DNA of 64,000 nt from Rhodococcus sp. ARC_M6 (lineage in GTDB: Bacteria > Actinomycetota > Actinomycetes > Mycobacteriales > Mycobacteriaceae), in contig NZ_JALGQH010000024.1 of assembly GCF_022810305.1 (NCBI RefSeq), positions 28,941 through 92,940 of the forward strand. The letters run 5' to 3'. Below are positions 17,761 to 26,647 of the stretch, in pieces. The notes below the pieces were generated by a model. It was given only the letters and a program-made list of their open reading frames with translations. It was not told the origin of the DNA and made no database searches. The position numbers were made by a program, and so were the translations under genes. The number at the start of each line of letters is the position of its first letter. The first letter of the stretch is position 1.

Positions 17761-18247
17761 GCCCTCCCCTACCCCCCACCAGAAGGGCTCGAAGTCTCGG
17801 GAGTTGAACCCGACCGAACCACCTCGCGGTAAACGGCGCATCGCACTGTGCTGCAGCCGCCCGCGCCGGATCGCCCCAGGCGTGCGGAGGCACCGAACGA
17901 CCGAAGAGTTGCCGGACGGAACAGTCGGACGCCTCTCGGTGGACGCTGCATCGATGCCGTGTCGTTACTCGGCAACAGACCCTGATCCTGCCCCACGCCG
18001 ACAACAATTCAGCCCGCCGACGGAAGCCCTCGATGTTTCGCGGTCACCATTTTCGGCTCGACGGCCGCGTCGTGTGCGCTATCGGGCCGGGAGGTGCGTT
18101 GAGTGAGAAGACTCCCGCTCGTGGTAATCATGGCGGGGGCGAGCGCGCCGACCGGTCGGACGAACGCCCGACCGGATGCTGCGGTGCAGGCCGAGCGCGC
18201 GAAGACGCGACAGACTCGGCACGGTTTCACGACAGAGAGGTCCGACC
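17761..18247. other. long intergenic region before thioesterase 3
   Basis: These 487 bases contain no gene I can support. GAGCCCT (17759-17765) and AGGGCTC (17784-17790) form a 7-bp inverted repeat right at the P450 stop, a possible weak terminator without a T-run. The final bases before 18248 carry GAGAGG and share the thioesterase leader motif with the region before 16016. Confidence 0.45.
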
Positions 18248-18802
18248 ATGAAAAGAATTCCAGACGAGGTCAGCGGGTCGGCCGGCCCCGCTATCGAGAA
18301 CTGGGCGCGCTCGTTCTGGAGCACGACTTCCGAGTCGCCTGATCTACCGCCCCACCACCCCGACTGTCTTGGTTGTGGGCCGCAGAACCCGCACGGCCAC
18401 GCCCTGTCGGTCCAGCGTGACGAGAACGGCGTGGTAGCTCACCATGTGTTCGACCAGCGTCATGTCGGGGCACCCGGGATAGCACACGGCGGCGCGGTGG
18501 CGACCGTTCTCGACGATCTGTTCGGCTTCCTGCTCTACACAGTGGGTGAGCTCGCCGTGACGCGGCGTCTCGAGCTCGACTACCTAGCGCCGGTTCTGCT
18601 CGGCACTCCATACGTATTGCGTGCTGCCGTTCGGTCTCGTGATGGGCGCAAACTGGATCTCACGGCCACGATGGACGATGCGCAGGGCCGCTCCGTAGCC
18701 ACCGCTACTGCCCTGTTCGTGGTAGTCGAGGTCGAACACTTCATGCAGTCCCAAGCCCGAGCCCAACTCCGGGCCACAGACACGAATCACACCGAAGAAT
18801 AG
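18248..18802 (+). CDS. PaaI-type hotdog thioesterase, copy 3
   Basis: A 184-residue hotdog thioesterase, closely paralogous to the proteins at 972-1565 and 16016-16549. It keeps HHPDCLGCGPQNPHG and HGGAVATVLDDLFGFLLYTVGELAVTR. ATG 18248 is chosen because GAGAGG lies at good spacing and the N-terminus then matches copy 2; the open frame extends upstream with unrelated sequence. It converges on the exporter gene, which ends 17 bases away on the other strand. Together with that exporter and the TetR gene it mirrors the module at 1-3.8 kb, although the thioesterase is in the opposite orientation relative to the exporter. Confidence 0.82.
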   Translation: MKRIPDEVSGSAGPAIENWARSFWSTTSESPDLPPHHPDCLGCGPQNPHGHALSVQRDENGVVAHHVFDQRHVGAPGIAHGGAVATVLDDLFGFLLYTVGELAVTRRLELDYLAPVLLGTPYVLRAAVRSRDGRKLDLTATMDDAQGRSVATATALFVVVEVEHFMQSQARAQLRATDTNHTEE

Positions 18803-18818
18803 ACACCCTGACCGACCT

Positions 18819-20372
18819 TCACCGACGTCCATCACCCGCGGTGGCTGTCGTACGGCTGCGTCTACCTGGCGCAAAGACGGCGAGGACGAGTGCCCCAGCG
18901 GCGGTCAGCGCCGCCAACGACAGCGTCGCCTGACCACTTCCGTGTACGAATGCGGCTCTGGCGAACTCGGCCAGCGGCTGACCAGCTGGTCCTGCGCGGT
19001 CGGCGACCTGCAACGCGGCGGCCAGAGAATCGGCCACCGGACCACGGGCAGGCTCGGGTAGCTGGGGCAGAGCCGGCTGAATGTGCTGAACGTAACCGGC
19101 CGCGAGCACGCTACCGGCTACCGCAATCCCAATCGCGGCACCGATTTCGCGAGCTGCGTCGTTGACCGCGGCAGCCACCCCGTGCTTGGCCTCAGGAGTG
19201 TCCGAGACGATGGCGAAAGTCGCAGGGGCGGTACACAACCCCAAACCCGCGCTCATGATGAGCAAGGGCCACAGCAGGTCAGGGTAAGTTGCCGCGACGG
19301 TCAGTCTGCTCACCATCACCAGTCCCGCCGCGATGGTGAGCAGACCTACAGTGGTCATCACCCGCAGCCCAACAATGTTCGACAGCCAGGGTGCAATCAC
19401 CGAGATCACGATGAGCGGCACGACCATAGGGGTCAACGCCAACGCGGCGGTGAGCGGTCCATAACCGAGAATCAACTGCAGATACTGCACCAACAGCAAG
19501 AACACCCCGAAGGTCACCAAAAATTGGATACAGACCGACAGTGCGCCGGCACCGAAGCCACGGCGGGCGAACAACCGGACATCGAGTAGGGGTGCCGAGG
19601 AACGTAGTTCTACGACGACGAACACCACAACTGCGAACAAGCCCACCGCAGTGCTGATGGCGACGAGCGAATCCGACCAGCCACGGGCCGGAACCTCGAT
19701 CACAGCGAAGACGATCGCCCCGACCGCGACAACTACGGTCACAGCGCCCACCCAATCGACCGGTGGATGCTCCTGCTGGCGGGACTCCGCGATACTGCAT
19801 GCCAACCCGGCCAGAACCGCTCCGGCGACGGTCAACCCGACGAACACCGAGGTCCACGACCACTGCTCGAGCAGCACACCAGCCCCGAGGATGCCCAGGA
19901 CCGCCCCGGATCCAGCAACCCCGGCCCACACACCTACAGCGCGACCGCGATGCGCCGGTGGAAATCCCGCGGTCAGTATCGACAGCGTCGAGGGCATGAC
20001 CAGCGCCGCACCCGCCCCAGCCAACGCGCGAGCAGCGATCAGCCACGCCGGGTCGGCGAGAAACAAGGGCAATGCCGACGCGAAAGCGAACAACGCCAAC
20101 CCCGCCACGAGCACCCCCCGGCGACCGTACCGGTCACCGATCGCACCGGCAGGCAGAACGAAGCACGCCAATACCAGCGTATAACCGTCGACTATCCAGG
20201 TCAGTTGAGCTTGCGTCGCCCCTGTCGCGACCGCGATCTGTGGCAACGCTGAATACAATGCCGCCATTGCGGCCACCACCAACGCGACTGCCATGCACGA
20301 CACAATCAACATCCACCACTGGGCACCGCTCCATCGAGCGACGCTGGCAGAGTCGGATCTACGTTCGTTCAA
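18819..20372 (-). CDS. MFS drug:H+ antiporter, DHA2 family, copy 2
   Basis: A 517-residue, 14-TM exporter, paralogous to the one at 2022-3605 across its full length, including GAIGDRYGRRGVLV after TM2 and GAVLGILGAGVL in TM5. The likely start is TTG at 20372, seven bases after GGGAGG. It is divergent from an intact TetR gene, and the operator at 20401-20428 sits in the promoter gap. It is probably de-repressed by a substrate of the cluster or by a hydrophobic toxin. Long near-identical stretches make it and copy 1 possible partners for recombination across the P450 cluster. Confidence 0.88.
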   Translation of the reverse strand: MNERRSDSASVARWSGAQWWMLIVSCMAVALVVAAMAALYSALPQIAVATGATQAQLTWIVDGYTLVLACFVLPAGAIGDRYGRRGVLVAGLALFAFASALPLFLADPAWLIAARALAGAGAALVMPSTLSILTAGFPPAHRGRAVGVWAGVAGSGAVLGILGAGVLLEQWSWTSVFVGLTVAGAVLAGLACSIAESRQQEHPPVDWVGAVTVVVAVGAIVFAVIEVPARGWSDSLVAISTAVGLFAVVVFVVVELRSSAPLLDVRLFARRGFGAGALSVCIQFLVTFGVFLLLVQYLQLILGYGPLTAALALTPMVVPLIVISVIAPWLSNIVGLRVMTTVGLLTIAAGLVMVSRLTVAATYPDLLWPLLIMSAGLGLCTAPATFAIVSDTPEAKHGVAAAVNDAAREIGAAIGIAVAGSVLAAGYVQHIQPALPQLPEPARGPVADSLAAALQVADRAGPAGQPLAEFARAAFVHGSGQATLSLAALTAAGALVLAVFAPGRRSRTTATAGDGRR

Positions 20373-20400
20373 CGGCCAGCCTCCCAGTTTGAGACTGATC

Positions 20401-20428
20401 GTCTCGGTGCGAGACTATTAGTATCATA
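20401..20428. promoter_or_regulatory. palindromic operator, copy 2
   Basis: GTCTCG-GTG-CGAGAC at 20401-20415 is a perfect 6-bp inverted repeat with a 3-base centre, followed by a tail ending in GTATCATA that could include a -10 element. It matches the block at 3633-3660 at 25 of 28 positions. Its place between the exporter and the divergent TetR gene makes it the probable site for TetR binding and repression of both promoters. Confidence 0.75.
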
Positions 20429-20498
20429 ACTTTGCGGGTGTGACAGAATGGTCATGCTAGGACATGTTTTGTCAGTCAAAATGGAGCGGAGCCCGTTC

Positions 20499-21203
20499 AT
20501 GGTCGACCCTCTCGTTGCGGCCGAGGGCCCGGCCGACCCCCGGCTGGCGCGCTCACGTAACCGGTTACTCGAAGCGGCGGGCCAGCTGCTAGCCACCGGC
20601 GGTGTCGAGGCGGTCACCGTGGAGGCGGTCACCCGCATGTCGAAGGTTGCGCGTGCCACTCTGTACCGACACTTCGGAAGTACCACTGACCTGCTCGCTG
20701 CAACCTTCGAGCGACTACTACCCCCAGTCGACACCGATATCGATACCGGTCCGCTACGCGAACGTCTGATTTCGGTGCTCACCACCCAGGCCGACCTCAT
20801 CGACCAAGCTCCGGTGCAGATGACCACGCTGGCCTGGCTGGCAATGGGACCCGTCAACAGCGGCGACGCCAGCCGGCGCGATCTCGATCCTGGCGCGGTG
20901 GTCTCGCTTCGGGCCCGTGTCATAGAGCAATACCGCAGGTCCCTGGATCAGATCCTGACGGCCCCTGACGCCCGCACTGTGCTCGGCGAGATCGACACCA
21001 CCTTCGCCCTCATTCAGCTCCTCGGACCGATAGTGTTCGCTCGCCTCACAGGACTGCGCCACATCCACGCCGACGACTGCATCCAAATCGTCGACAACTT
21101 TCTCGCCGCCCATGCCGCAAGTGTCCGATCGAGCACTTCGCGCGACAACAGCCGTCCACGGCCGGCCGCGACGCTAGACCCGCAGCTCACCGACGGCCAG
21201 TAA
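20499..21203 (+). CDS. TetR-family transcriptional regulator
   Basis: A 234-residue regulator. The N-terminal DNA-binding domain reads SRNRLLEAAGQLLATGGVEAVTVEAVTRMSKVARATLYRHFGSTTDLLAA, with the usual recognition helix before YRHF. The C-terminal ligand-binding domain is helical. ATG 20499 follows GGAGCGGAG; earlier in-frame starts are possible but lack a ribosome binding site. It is divergent from the exporter and should repress it through the palindrome at 20401. The same operator at 3633 probably places the first exporter operon under its control too. Confidence 0.86.
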   Translation: MVDPLVAAEGPADPRLARSRNRLLEAAGQLLATGGVEAVTVEAVTRMSKVARATLYRHFGSTTDLLAATFERLLPPVDTDIDTGPLRERLISVLTTQADLIDQAPVQMTTLAWLAMGPVNSGDASRRDLDPGAVVSLRARVIEQYRRSLDQILTAPDARTVLGEIDTTFALIQLLGPIVFARLTGLRHIHADDCIQIVDNFLAAHAASVRSSTSRDNSRPRPAATLDPQLTDGQ

Positions 21204-21302
21204 AACTTGATGCGAAATTTCACTATCAATGCGCTATCCAGTCAGGGATCGCAGCGCTCACTGGATAAGGCCGGACGTGTGCTCAAGAACTCGGAGCTGC
21301 AC

Positions 21303-21347
21303 TGCAGTGCACTTCTGACATCGTGCAGCCGTCTTCTGAAACTGACA
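21303..21347. repeat. right-type terminal repeat of another Tn402-like element
   Basis: Read on the minus strand from 21347, the sequence starts TGTCAGTTTCAGAAGAC, the Tn402/Tn5053 terminal inverted repeat, followed after a short gap by a second TCAGAAG...GCAC repeat ending near 21303. An end repeat plus a directly repeated TniA site is the layout of the IRt end of that family. It faces away from the tniABQ transposon and would close an element lying to its left. No matching left end was found between 1 and 21300. Confidence 0.6.
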
Positions 21348-21352
21348 ATTCA

Positions 21353-21444
21353 TGTCATTTTCAGAAGTCGACTGCACGGTGTCCTGCGATTTCGGCCTTG
21401 CGTGCAGTTGTCTTCTGACATTCTGTGTTCAGAAGTGCAGTGCA
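21353..21444. repeat. left end (IRi) of Tn402-like transposon
   Basis: TGTCATTTTCAGAAG opens a 25-base terminal repeat at 21353-21377 that is nearly the same as the published Tn402 end. It is followed by two further TniA-type sites: 21402-21420 in inverted orientation and about 21426-21444 in direct orientation. This three-site layout is that of the initial end of Tn402. The tniA gene starts 40 bases further on. Only five bases (ATTCA, 21348-21352) separate it from the neighbouring element's end. Confidence 0.75.
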
Positions 21445-21484
21445 CTCGGCAGCTGCGCTCGAGGCCATGCTGCGGAGGCGTGTC

Positions 21485-23170
21485 GTGGATGCGGAGAGAA
21501 TCAGCATCGTCGAGAGCGGCGTACTGACAGCGTCGGATGAGCAGTGGGAGCTGGCCCGGTCGAGGTTCGCGGTCTTGGCGCCGTTGGCAGGGGTGGACAC
21601 AGTCGGTTTCGCGGCGGCCGACGAGGCTGCCGAGCGGTTGCAGCTCTCGCGCCGGCAGGTATACAGCCTGATCGATCGGATTCGCTGCGGATCAGGGACT
21701 GTCACCGATCTGCTGATCGCACCGCCTTCGGGTGGCCGCGGCCGGGGCCGAGTGAGCGCCGAGGTGGAGGAGGTGATCGCCGATTATCTCGCGAAGGAGT
21801 TCTTGAAGCGGCAGAAACTCAGTGTCGCGGCGATATACCGCCGAATTGCGTTGGCCTGTCATCGATCAGGATTGCGGGTGCCGGCGCGCAATACGGTGGC
21901 AACGCGGATCGCAGCGATGCATCCCGGAACTGTAGCCAGGTTGCGTGGGGGCCAGGATGCTGCGCGGCCGCGCCAAAGCGCCGGCGGTGTCCCTCCTCCG
22001 GTGGAAGCGGTACTCGAGCAGGTGCAGATCGATCACACCGTGGTGGATCTGATGATCGTCGACGAGCACGACCGCGAACCGATCGGCCGCCCGTATCTGA
22101 CCATGGCGATCGACGTATTCAGCCGATGTGTCCTCGGTTTCGTGGTGACGCTCGAACCGCCGTCCGCGGTATCGGTCGGGTTGTGTCTGGGCCGGGTGGC
22201 CTGCGACAAGAATGGCTGGCTGGAGGCGATGGGGTTGGCCGGGCAGGTGCAGTGGCCGATGGCAGGAAAGCCGCGGCGGCTCTATCTCGACAACGCAGCG
22301 GAGTTCAAAGGTGAAGCGTTGCGTCGGGGCTGCGAGCAGCATGGCATCGATCTCGGATACCGACCACCGGGTCGCCCGCATTACGGCGGCATCGTCGAAC
22401 GCATCATCGGAACCGCCATGCTCAGGGTGCATGAACTACCCGGCACCACGTTCTCCGATCCCGCTGCTCGGGGCAGCTACGATTCGCAGGCAGCAGCGGT
22501 GCTGACCCTGACCGAGCTAGAACGATGGCTGGTTATTTCGACATCCTCGTACCACGGGAGCCTGCATTCGAGCCTCGGTCAGAGCCCGGCAGCGAAGTGG
22601 TCCGACAGCATCACCACACTGCGGAACCCTCCGCCTGTGGTGGTGGACGAGACTGCGTTCGTCGTCGATTTCCTTCCGGTAATTCGCCGGAGATTGACCC
22701 GCACGGGATTCACCATCGATCATGTCCAGTACTTCTCGAACACGCTCAAACCGTGGATCAGTCGCCGGGAGCAGTTGGGTACATTCGTCATTCGGCGTGA
22801 TCCCCGCGACATAAGCCGAATCTGGGTCCTCGAACCCGACAATGGTGCAGGGTATGTCGAAGTGCCGTACCGGACGCTCTCGCATCCGGCGGTCACGTTG
22901 TGGGAGCACCGCGCTGCAGCCGCCCGGTTGCGTGAGCGGGGCCGCACACAGATCGACGAGAGTGCGTTGTTCTCGATGATCGAGCAGATGCGTGAGATCA
23001 CGACCGGGGCGAAGAAGGCGACCCGCACCGCGCGGCGTAACCGCGCCCGCCGCCAACACCTACCCGTCCCGGCAACCACATCATCCGGGGCGATGAGCAC
23101 TCCGCCGCCGGACGATCCCACCGCTCCCAGTGATGTCGTCGCGGCGTTCGACGACATCGAACAGTGGTGA
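21485..23170 (+). CDS. tniA: TniA transposase (DDE, Mu/Tn7 TnsB-like)
   Basis: A 561-residue transposase, about the length of Tn402 TniA. GTG 21485 is chosen because GGAGG precedes it by six bases. After an N-terminal HTH region (LQLSRRQVYSLIDRI) comes the RNase H-fold catalytic core with Asp in QIDHTVVDL, Asp in YLDNAAEFKG and Glu in GGIVERIIGTAM. A C-terminal Mu-type barrel and a basic tail follow. It binds the end repeats and joins DNA strands, working with TniB and TniQ. Its stop is four bases before the tniB start. Confidence 0.9.
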   Translation: MDAERISIVESGVLTASDEQWELARSRFAVLAPLAGVDTVGFAAADEAAERLQLSRRQVYSLIDRIRCGSGTVTDLLIAPPSGGRGRGRVSAEVEEVIADYLAKEFLKRQKLSVAAIYRRIALACHRSGLRVPARNTVATRIAAMHPGTVARLRGGQDAARPRQSAGGVPPPVEAVLEQVQIDHTVVDLMIVDEHDREPIGRPYLTMAIDVFSRCVLGFVVTLEPPSAVSVGLCLGRVACDKNGWLEAMGLAGQVQWPMAGKPRRLYLDNAAEFKGEALRRGCEQHGIDLGYRPPGRPHYGGIVERIIGTAMLRVHELPGTTFSDPAARGSYDSQAAAVLTLTELERWLVISTSSYHGSLHSSLGQSPAAKWSDSITTLRNPPPVVVDETAFVVDFLPVIRRRLTRTGFTIDHVQYFSNTLKPWISRREQLGTFVIRRDPRDISRIWVLEPDNGAGYVEVPYRTLSHPAVTLWEHRAAAARLRERGRTQIDESALFSMIEQMREITTGAKKATRTARRNRARRQHLPVPATTSSGAMSTPPPDDPTAPSDVVAAFDDIEQW

Positions 23171-23174
23171 CTTC

Positions 23175-24083
23175 ATGACCGAGCCTGCAGACGATGATCT
23201 GACACATCTGCATCACGCGGCACAACCGCTGGCGATGCTCCCTGCGGCGCAGCGTATTCGGCATGTTCGGGCCGACCGCTGGATCGGCTATCCCCATGCC
23301 CTGGCGGTGATCGAACAGCTTGAGGTGCTGCTCGCGTGGCCCGATCGAGGGCGAATGCCGAACGTGCTGCTCGTCGGTCCGACGAACAACGGCAAGTCGA
23401 TGATCATCGAGAAGTTTCGCCGCGCTCACCCGCCGGTCAGCGTCCCCGACCGCGAGCAGATCCCGGTGTTGTGTGTGCAGATGCCTTCGGAGCCGTCGGT
23501 CAGCCGCTTCTACGTGGCATTGTTGGCGGCGTTGGGGGCTCCGCTCCGTCCGCACCGAAGAGTCCACGAGCTTGAGCAACTGGCACTGACGTTGCTGCGC
23601 GCCACCGGTGTGCAGATGCTGGTGATCGACGAACTGCACAACCTCCTGGCCGGCCGCGACGGTGTTCGCCGCGAATTCTTGAACCTGCTGCGCTACCTCG
23701 GCAACGAACTACGAATGCCGCTAGTGGGTGTCGGGACCCGCGAGGCCTATCTGGCGATCAGGGCCGACGCGCAACTCGAGAACAGATTCCATCCGACGAT
23801 TCTTCCGGTGTGGGGCAACGATTCCGATACCCGTTCGCTGCTCGCGAGCTTCACGGCCAGCTTTCCGTTGCGCAAGCCCTCACACCTGACGTCGGAGGAG
23901 ATGACCGGATATCTGCTTGCCCGCAGCGAAGGCACCATCGGGGAGCTGTCGATGCTCCTCACCGCTGCCGCGGTCGCCGCGATCGAGACCGGCGAAGAAG
24001 CGATCACCCACCACGTTTTGACGATCACCGACTACACCGGCCCCAGTGGGCGGCGCCGACAGTTCGAACGCGACCTGGCATGA
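23175..24083 (+). CDS. tniB: TniB AAA+ ATPase, transposition regulator
   Basis: A 302-residue AAA+ protein, the size of Tn402 TniB. Walker A is LLVGPTNNGKSMIIEKF, Walker B is MLVIDELHNLL, and a sensor-1 region follows in LVGVGTREAY. It is related to TnsC and MuB and should bind target DNA and activate TniA. ATG 23175 lies immediately after the tniA stop. An ATG 45 bases earlier in frame is possible but would overlap tniA. The 3' end overlaps tniQ by 4 nt. Confidence 0.92.
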   Translation: MTEPADDDLTHLHHAAQPLAMLPAAQRIRHVRADRWIGYPHALAVIEQLEVLLAWPDRGRMPNVLLVGPTNNGKSMIIEKFRRAHPPVSVPDREQIPVLCVQMPSEPSVSRFYVALLAALGAPLRPHRRVHELEQLALTLLRATGVQMLVIDELHNLLAGRDGVRREFLNLLRYLGNELRMPLVGVGTREAYLAIRADAQLENRFHPTILPVWGNDSDTRSLLASFTASFPLRKPSHLTSEEMTGYLLARSEGTIGELSMLLTAAAVAAIETGEEAITHHVLTITDYTGPSGRRRQFERDLA

Positions 24084-25309
24084 GCAAGGGGGTCGAGGAG
24101 GTGCAGCGATGGCCCCTGCACCCGCAGCCTCAAACCGGTGAAGCACTGACCTCCTGGCTTCGCCGAATCGGAAACCTCTACGGGATCAGCAACATCGTCC
24201 AGCTCGTGAGCGAACTCCACCCCGATGGCGCGGGGTCGGATCTCGATCGAGACATCCCCGATGCCGCGGCCCGAATGCTCGCTGCCCGCAGCACCGTTGC
24301 GCTCGATCAGCTACAACAGATGAGCCTGTCGGGCTGGGTTCCGTGGCTGCTCGACAGCACCGACCCAGAGGAATGCGACTTCGACACTTACGTCCACCAA
24401 CTCTCGGTCCTGATCCCACCGCAACTTTCGAAGGGTGATCGCCCCCGCCGCGCTCCAACAGAACCGGGATGGCTGCCGTGGGTCACCGACACCCCCAACG
24501 ACCGCGTATGCCCGGTCTGCATCGGTGCCGGCGACGCGGACACTGTCATCGGTGTGAAGTTGATATGGCAGCTGTCGCTAGTGGCGAGCTGCCCCGAGCA
24601 TCGCTGCCGCCTCGAACCCTGTCATGTCGTACCTGGTCAGATCGTATTCTGGGACAGGAGTGTCTGTGCCCTCGGTAAGGACCTGCGCCCCACCCCGGTG
24701 CACAGTACGGTCACCGCCCTCGATCACCGCACCACCGCTGCCCTGGCAGAAGGCAGCGTGCTGTTGCCCCGAGCTCGTGTGCACGCGGGTCTGTGGTTCC
24801 GGATGCTGCGCACACTGATCGACGAGATCTGCATCCCGCTCAGCAAAGCCGGCACATATGCCCGCGATCTTCGGCTGATCTGGGAATGCGCCGATGACCG
24901 GCCACCACGTGCACTCACTCGCCCGTTCGAATATCTGAATCGGGCCGATCAGAGTCGGATCCTCGCCGGAGCCGCTGCCGCGATCACCCTCATAGAGGAC
25001 GGCACGATCACCGCGGCTGGAACACACGGCGATCTACTCAGCCCCTACCCGGCTGATGCAGTCTTCGCCGGAATACCCTTCCCACCTTCGGTACCAGCGC
25101 CGCCGGCGCACACGGACACCGCATCCAGTGCGTGGGAAAAGTTGCCCGCGCTGATCGACGCCGTTGTTGCCGCAGCCCGAGAAAACGCCGACACCGCCCG
25201 ATCCCTACACGCATTCATCCTGCTCGGAGCCCGCACCGACCAGCAGATTCGCAAGATCGACGACACGTTCAACGAGCTGGGCATCGACATCGGCAACCGA
25301 GATCGGTGA
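24080..25309 (+). CDS. tniQ: TniQ family target-selection protein
   Basis: A 409-residue TniQ/TnsD-like protein. The N-terminal segment PLHPQPQTGEALTSWLRRIG is the family signature, and a zinc-binding cluster follows as CPVC...CPEHRCRLEPC. TniQ is required for transposition in Tn5053 and probably links TniB to the target. ATG 24080 overlaps the tniB stop by 4 nt. The protein is close to the 405 residues of the Tn402 version. Confidence 0.88.
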   Translation: MSKGVEEVQRWPLHPQPQTGEALTSWLRRIGNLYGISNIVQLVSELHPDGAGSDLDRDIPDAAARMLAARSTVALDQLQQMSLSGWVPWLLDSTDPEECDFDTYVHQLSVLIPPQLSKGDRPRRAPTEPGWLPWVTDTPNDRVCPVCIGAGDADTVIGVKLIWQLSLVASCPEHRCRLEPCHVVPGQIVFWDRSVCALGKDLRPTPVHSTVTALDHRTTAALAEGSVLLPRARVHAGLWFRMLRTLIDEICIPLSKAGTYARDLRLIWECADDRPPRALTRPFEYLNRADQSRILAGAAAAITLIEDGTITAAGTHGDLLSPYPADAVFAGIPFPPSVPAPPAHTDTASSAWEKLPALIDAVVAAARENADTARSLHAFILLGARTDQQIRKIDDTFNELGIDIGNRDR

Positions 25310-25450
25310 CACGATCGCCGCGTCGAAACAGGGGTCTGCAGGCATCGCTGCGCGTCACCCACGGTCGGTGTGCGGTGACCGACGAGAAATATCGTTCCCG
25401 CACCGTCTCTATTGAAAGCGCAGTTCAGCAAGTTTTTCGTTTAAACGGAT

Positions 25451-26647
25451 GTGTCGGAGGGCGTGGCTACTGTTCCGGCTATGAGGAATGAGCAGTTCAC
25501 CGGCTCCCACCGCGTATCCGTCCCTGCTGCGGTGGGCACTGAGGCGGTGTTCCCGGATCTGCCCGACGATGTCGCCGCCCGGATCGGGCGATCGATGGAA
25601 TCCGCTCGCTCCGACGGCACCCGGCGGGCGTACGAATCGGCGTGGCGACGCTTCGAGCACTGGTGCACCGCCCACAGTCACAGTTCATTGCCTGCGCATC
25701 CGGTGACCGTCGCTGCGTATCTCGTCGCGGCCGCCGACACCCTCACTACCTCCGGGACCCGCGCTTACGCCCCGCCCACATTCGCCAAGTGGGTCGCCGC
25801 GATCGCCGACCGCCACCGACGTACCGGGCACGAGTCCCCGACCTCGCACGAGATCGTGCGCGGCACCCTCGCCGGGATCCGCCGCGACTACGCCGCCGCC
25901 GGTGATCGGCTCCGCAATCCGCGGGCCCCGTTGTTGACCGCCGACATCACCGCCATCACCGCCGCCGCCCGAGATTCTGTCGCCGGTTGGGCGGACGAGG
26001 TTCTCGAACGCCGCGACAGTGCCCTGATCCTGATCGGCTTCGCCGGGGCGTTCAGACGCAGTGAACTCGTCGAATTACAGTGTGGGGACGTCAAACTCGA
26101 CCGCCTCGACGGTGTTCATGTTCGGCTGCGGCGCTCGAAAACCGATCAGGACGGCACCGGAGCGGTCCGGGCTCTGCCGTTCACCGCCCGCCACGAGCAC
26201 TGCCCGCCCTGTGCATGGGCACGGTGGGCGCAGGTCGTGGCAGCGTTCGATACAGGTGGACGTGTCGGGGTCATCCGAATACTCACGACATCCGGCCCAT
26301 TCGATGCGCACGTCTGCCGCGGCGCCATCCCCAAGATGAGCGCGCAGGCACCGTTATTCCGGTCGATCCGCAAAAACGGGAACCTCTCCGACACCCCGTT
26401 GTCCGGGGCAGCGGTCCATGCCGCGATCCGCCGCCGCGCCACCGCAGCCGGCTACGACCCTGCCGTGGTCATACAGTTGGGTGGGCATTCCTTGCGGGCC
26501 GGTTTCGTCACCCAAGCCTTCCGCAACGGCGCCGACGCCCACGCCATCATGCGCCAGACCGGGCACACCACCCCCGCCATGGTCGAGGTGTACGCGAGAG
26601 AAAATGCGCCCTTGATAGGCAATGCCGTCAACGATCTCGGCCTATGA
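25451..26647 (+). CDS. tyrosine recombinase (phage-integrase family)
   Basis: A protein of about 398 residues (388 if the ATG at 25481 is used; neither start has a clear ribosome binding site). It has an N-terminal SAM-like core-binding domain (RAYESAWRRFEHWC) and a catalytic domain with Arg in AGAFRRSELVEL, Lys in RRSKTDQDG, HSLRAG (H-x2-R), TGHTT and the nucleophile in MVEVYARE. All active-site positions are present. In this transposon it probably resolves cointegrates, the task of TniR in related elements. It overlaps the next gene by 4 nt. Confidence 0.85.
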   Translation: MSEGVATVPAMRNEQFTGSHRVSVPAAVGTEAVFPDLPDDVAARIGRSMESARSDGTRRAYESAWRRFEHWCTAHSHSSLPAHPVTVAAYLVAAADTLTTSGTRAYAPPTFAKWVAAIADRHRRTGHESPTSHEIVRGTLAGIRRDYAAAGDRLRNPRAPLLTADITAITAAARDSVAGWADEVLERRDSALILIGFAGAFRRSELVELQCGDVKLDRLDGVHVRLRRSKTDQDGTGAVRALPFTARHEHCPPCAWARWAQVVAAFDTGGRVGVIRILTTSGPFDAHVCRGAIPKMSAQAPLFRSIRKNGNLSDTPLSGAAVHAAIRRRATAAGYDPAVVIQLGGHSLRAGFVTQAFRNGADAHAIMRQTGHTTPAMVEVYARENAPLIGNAVNDLGL

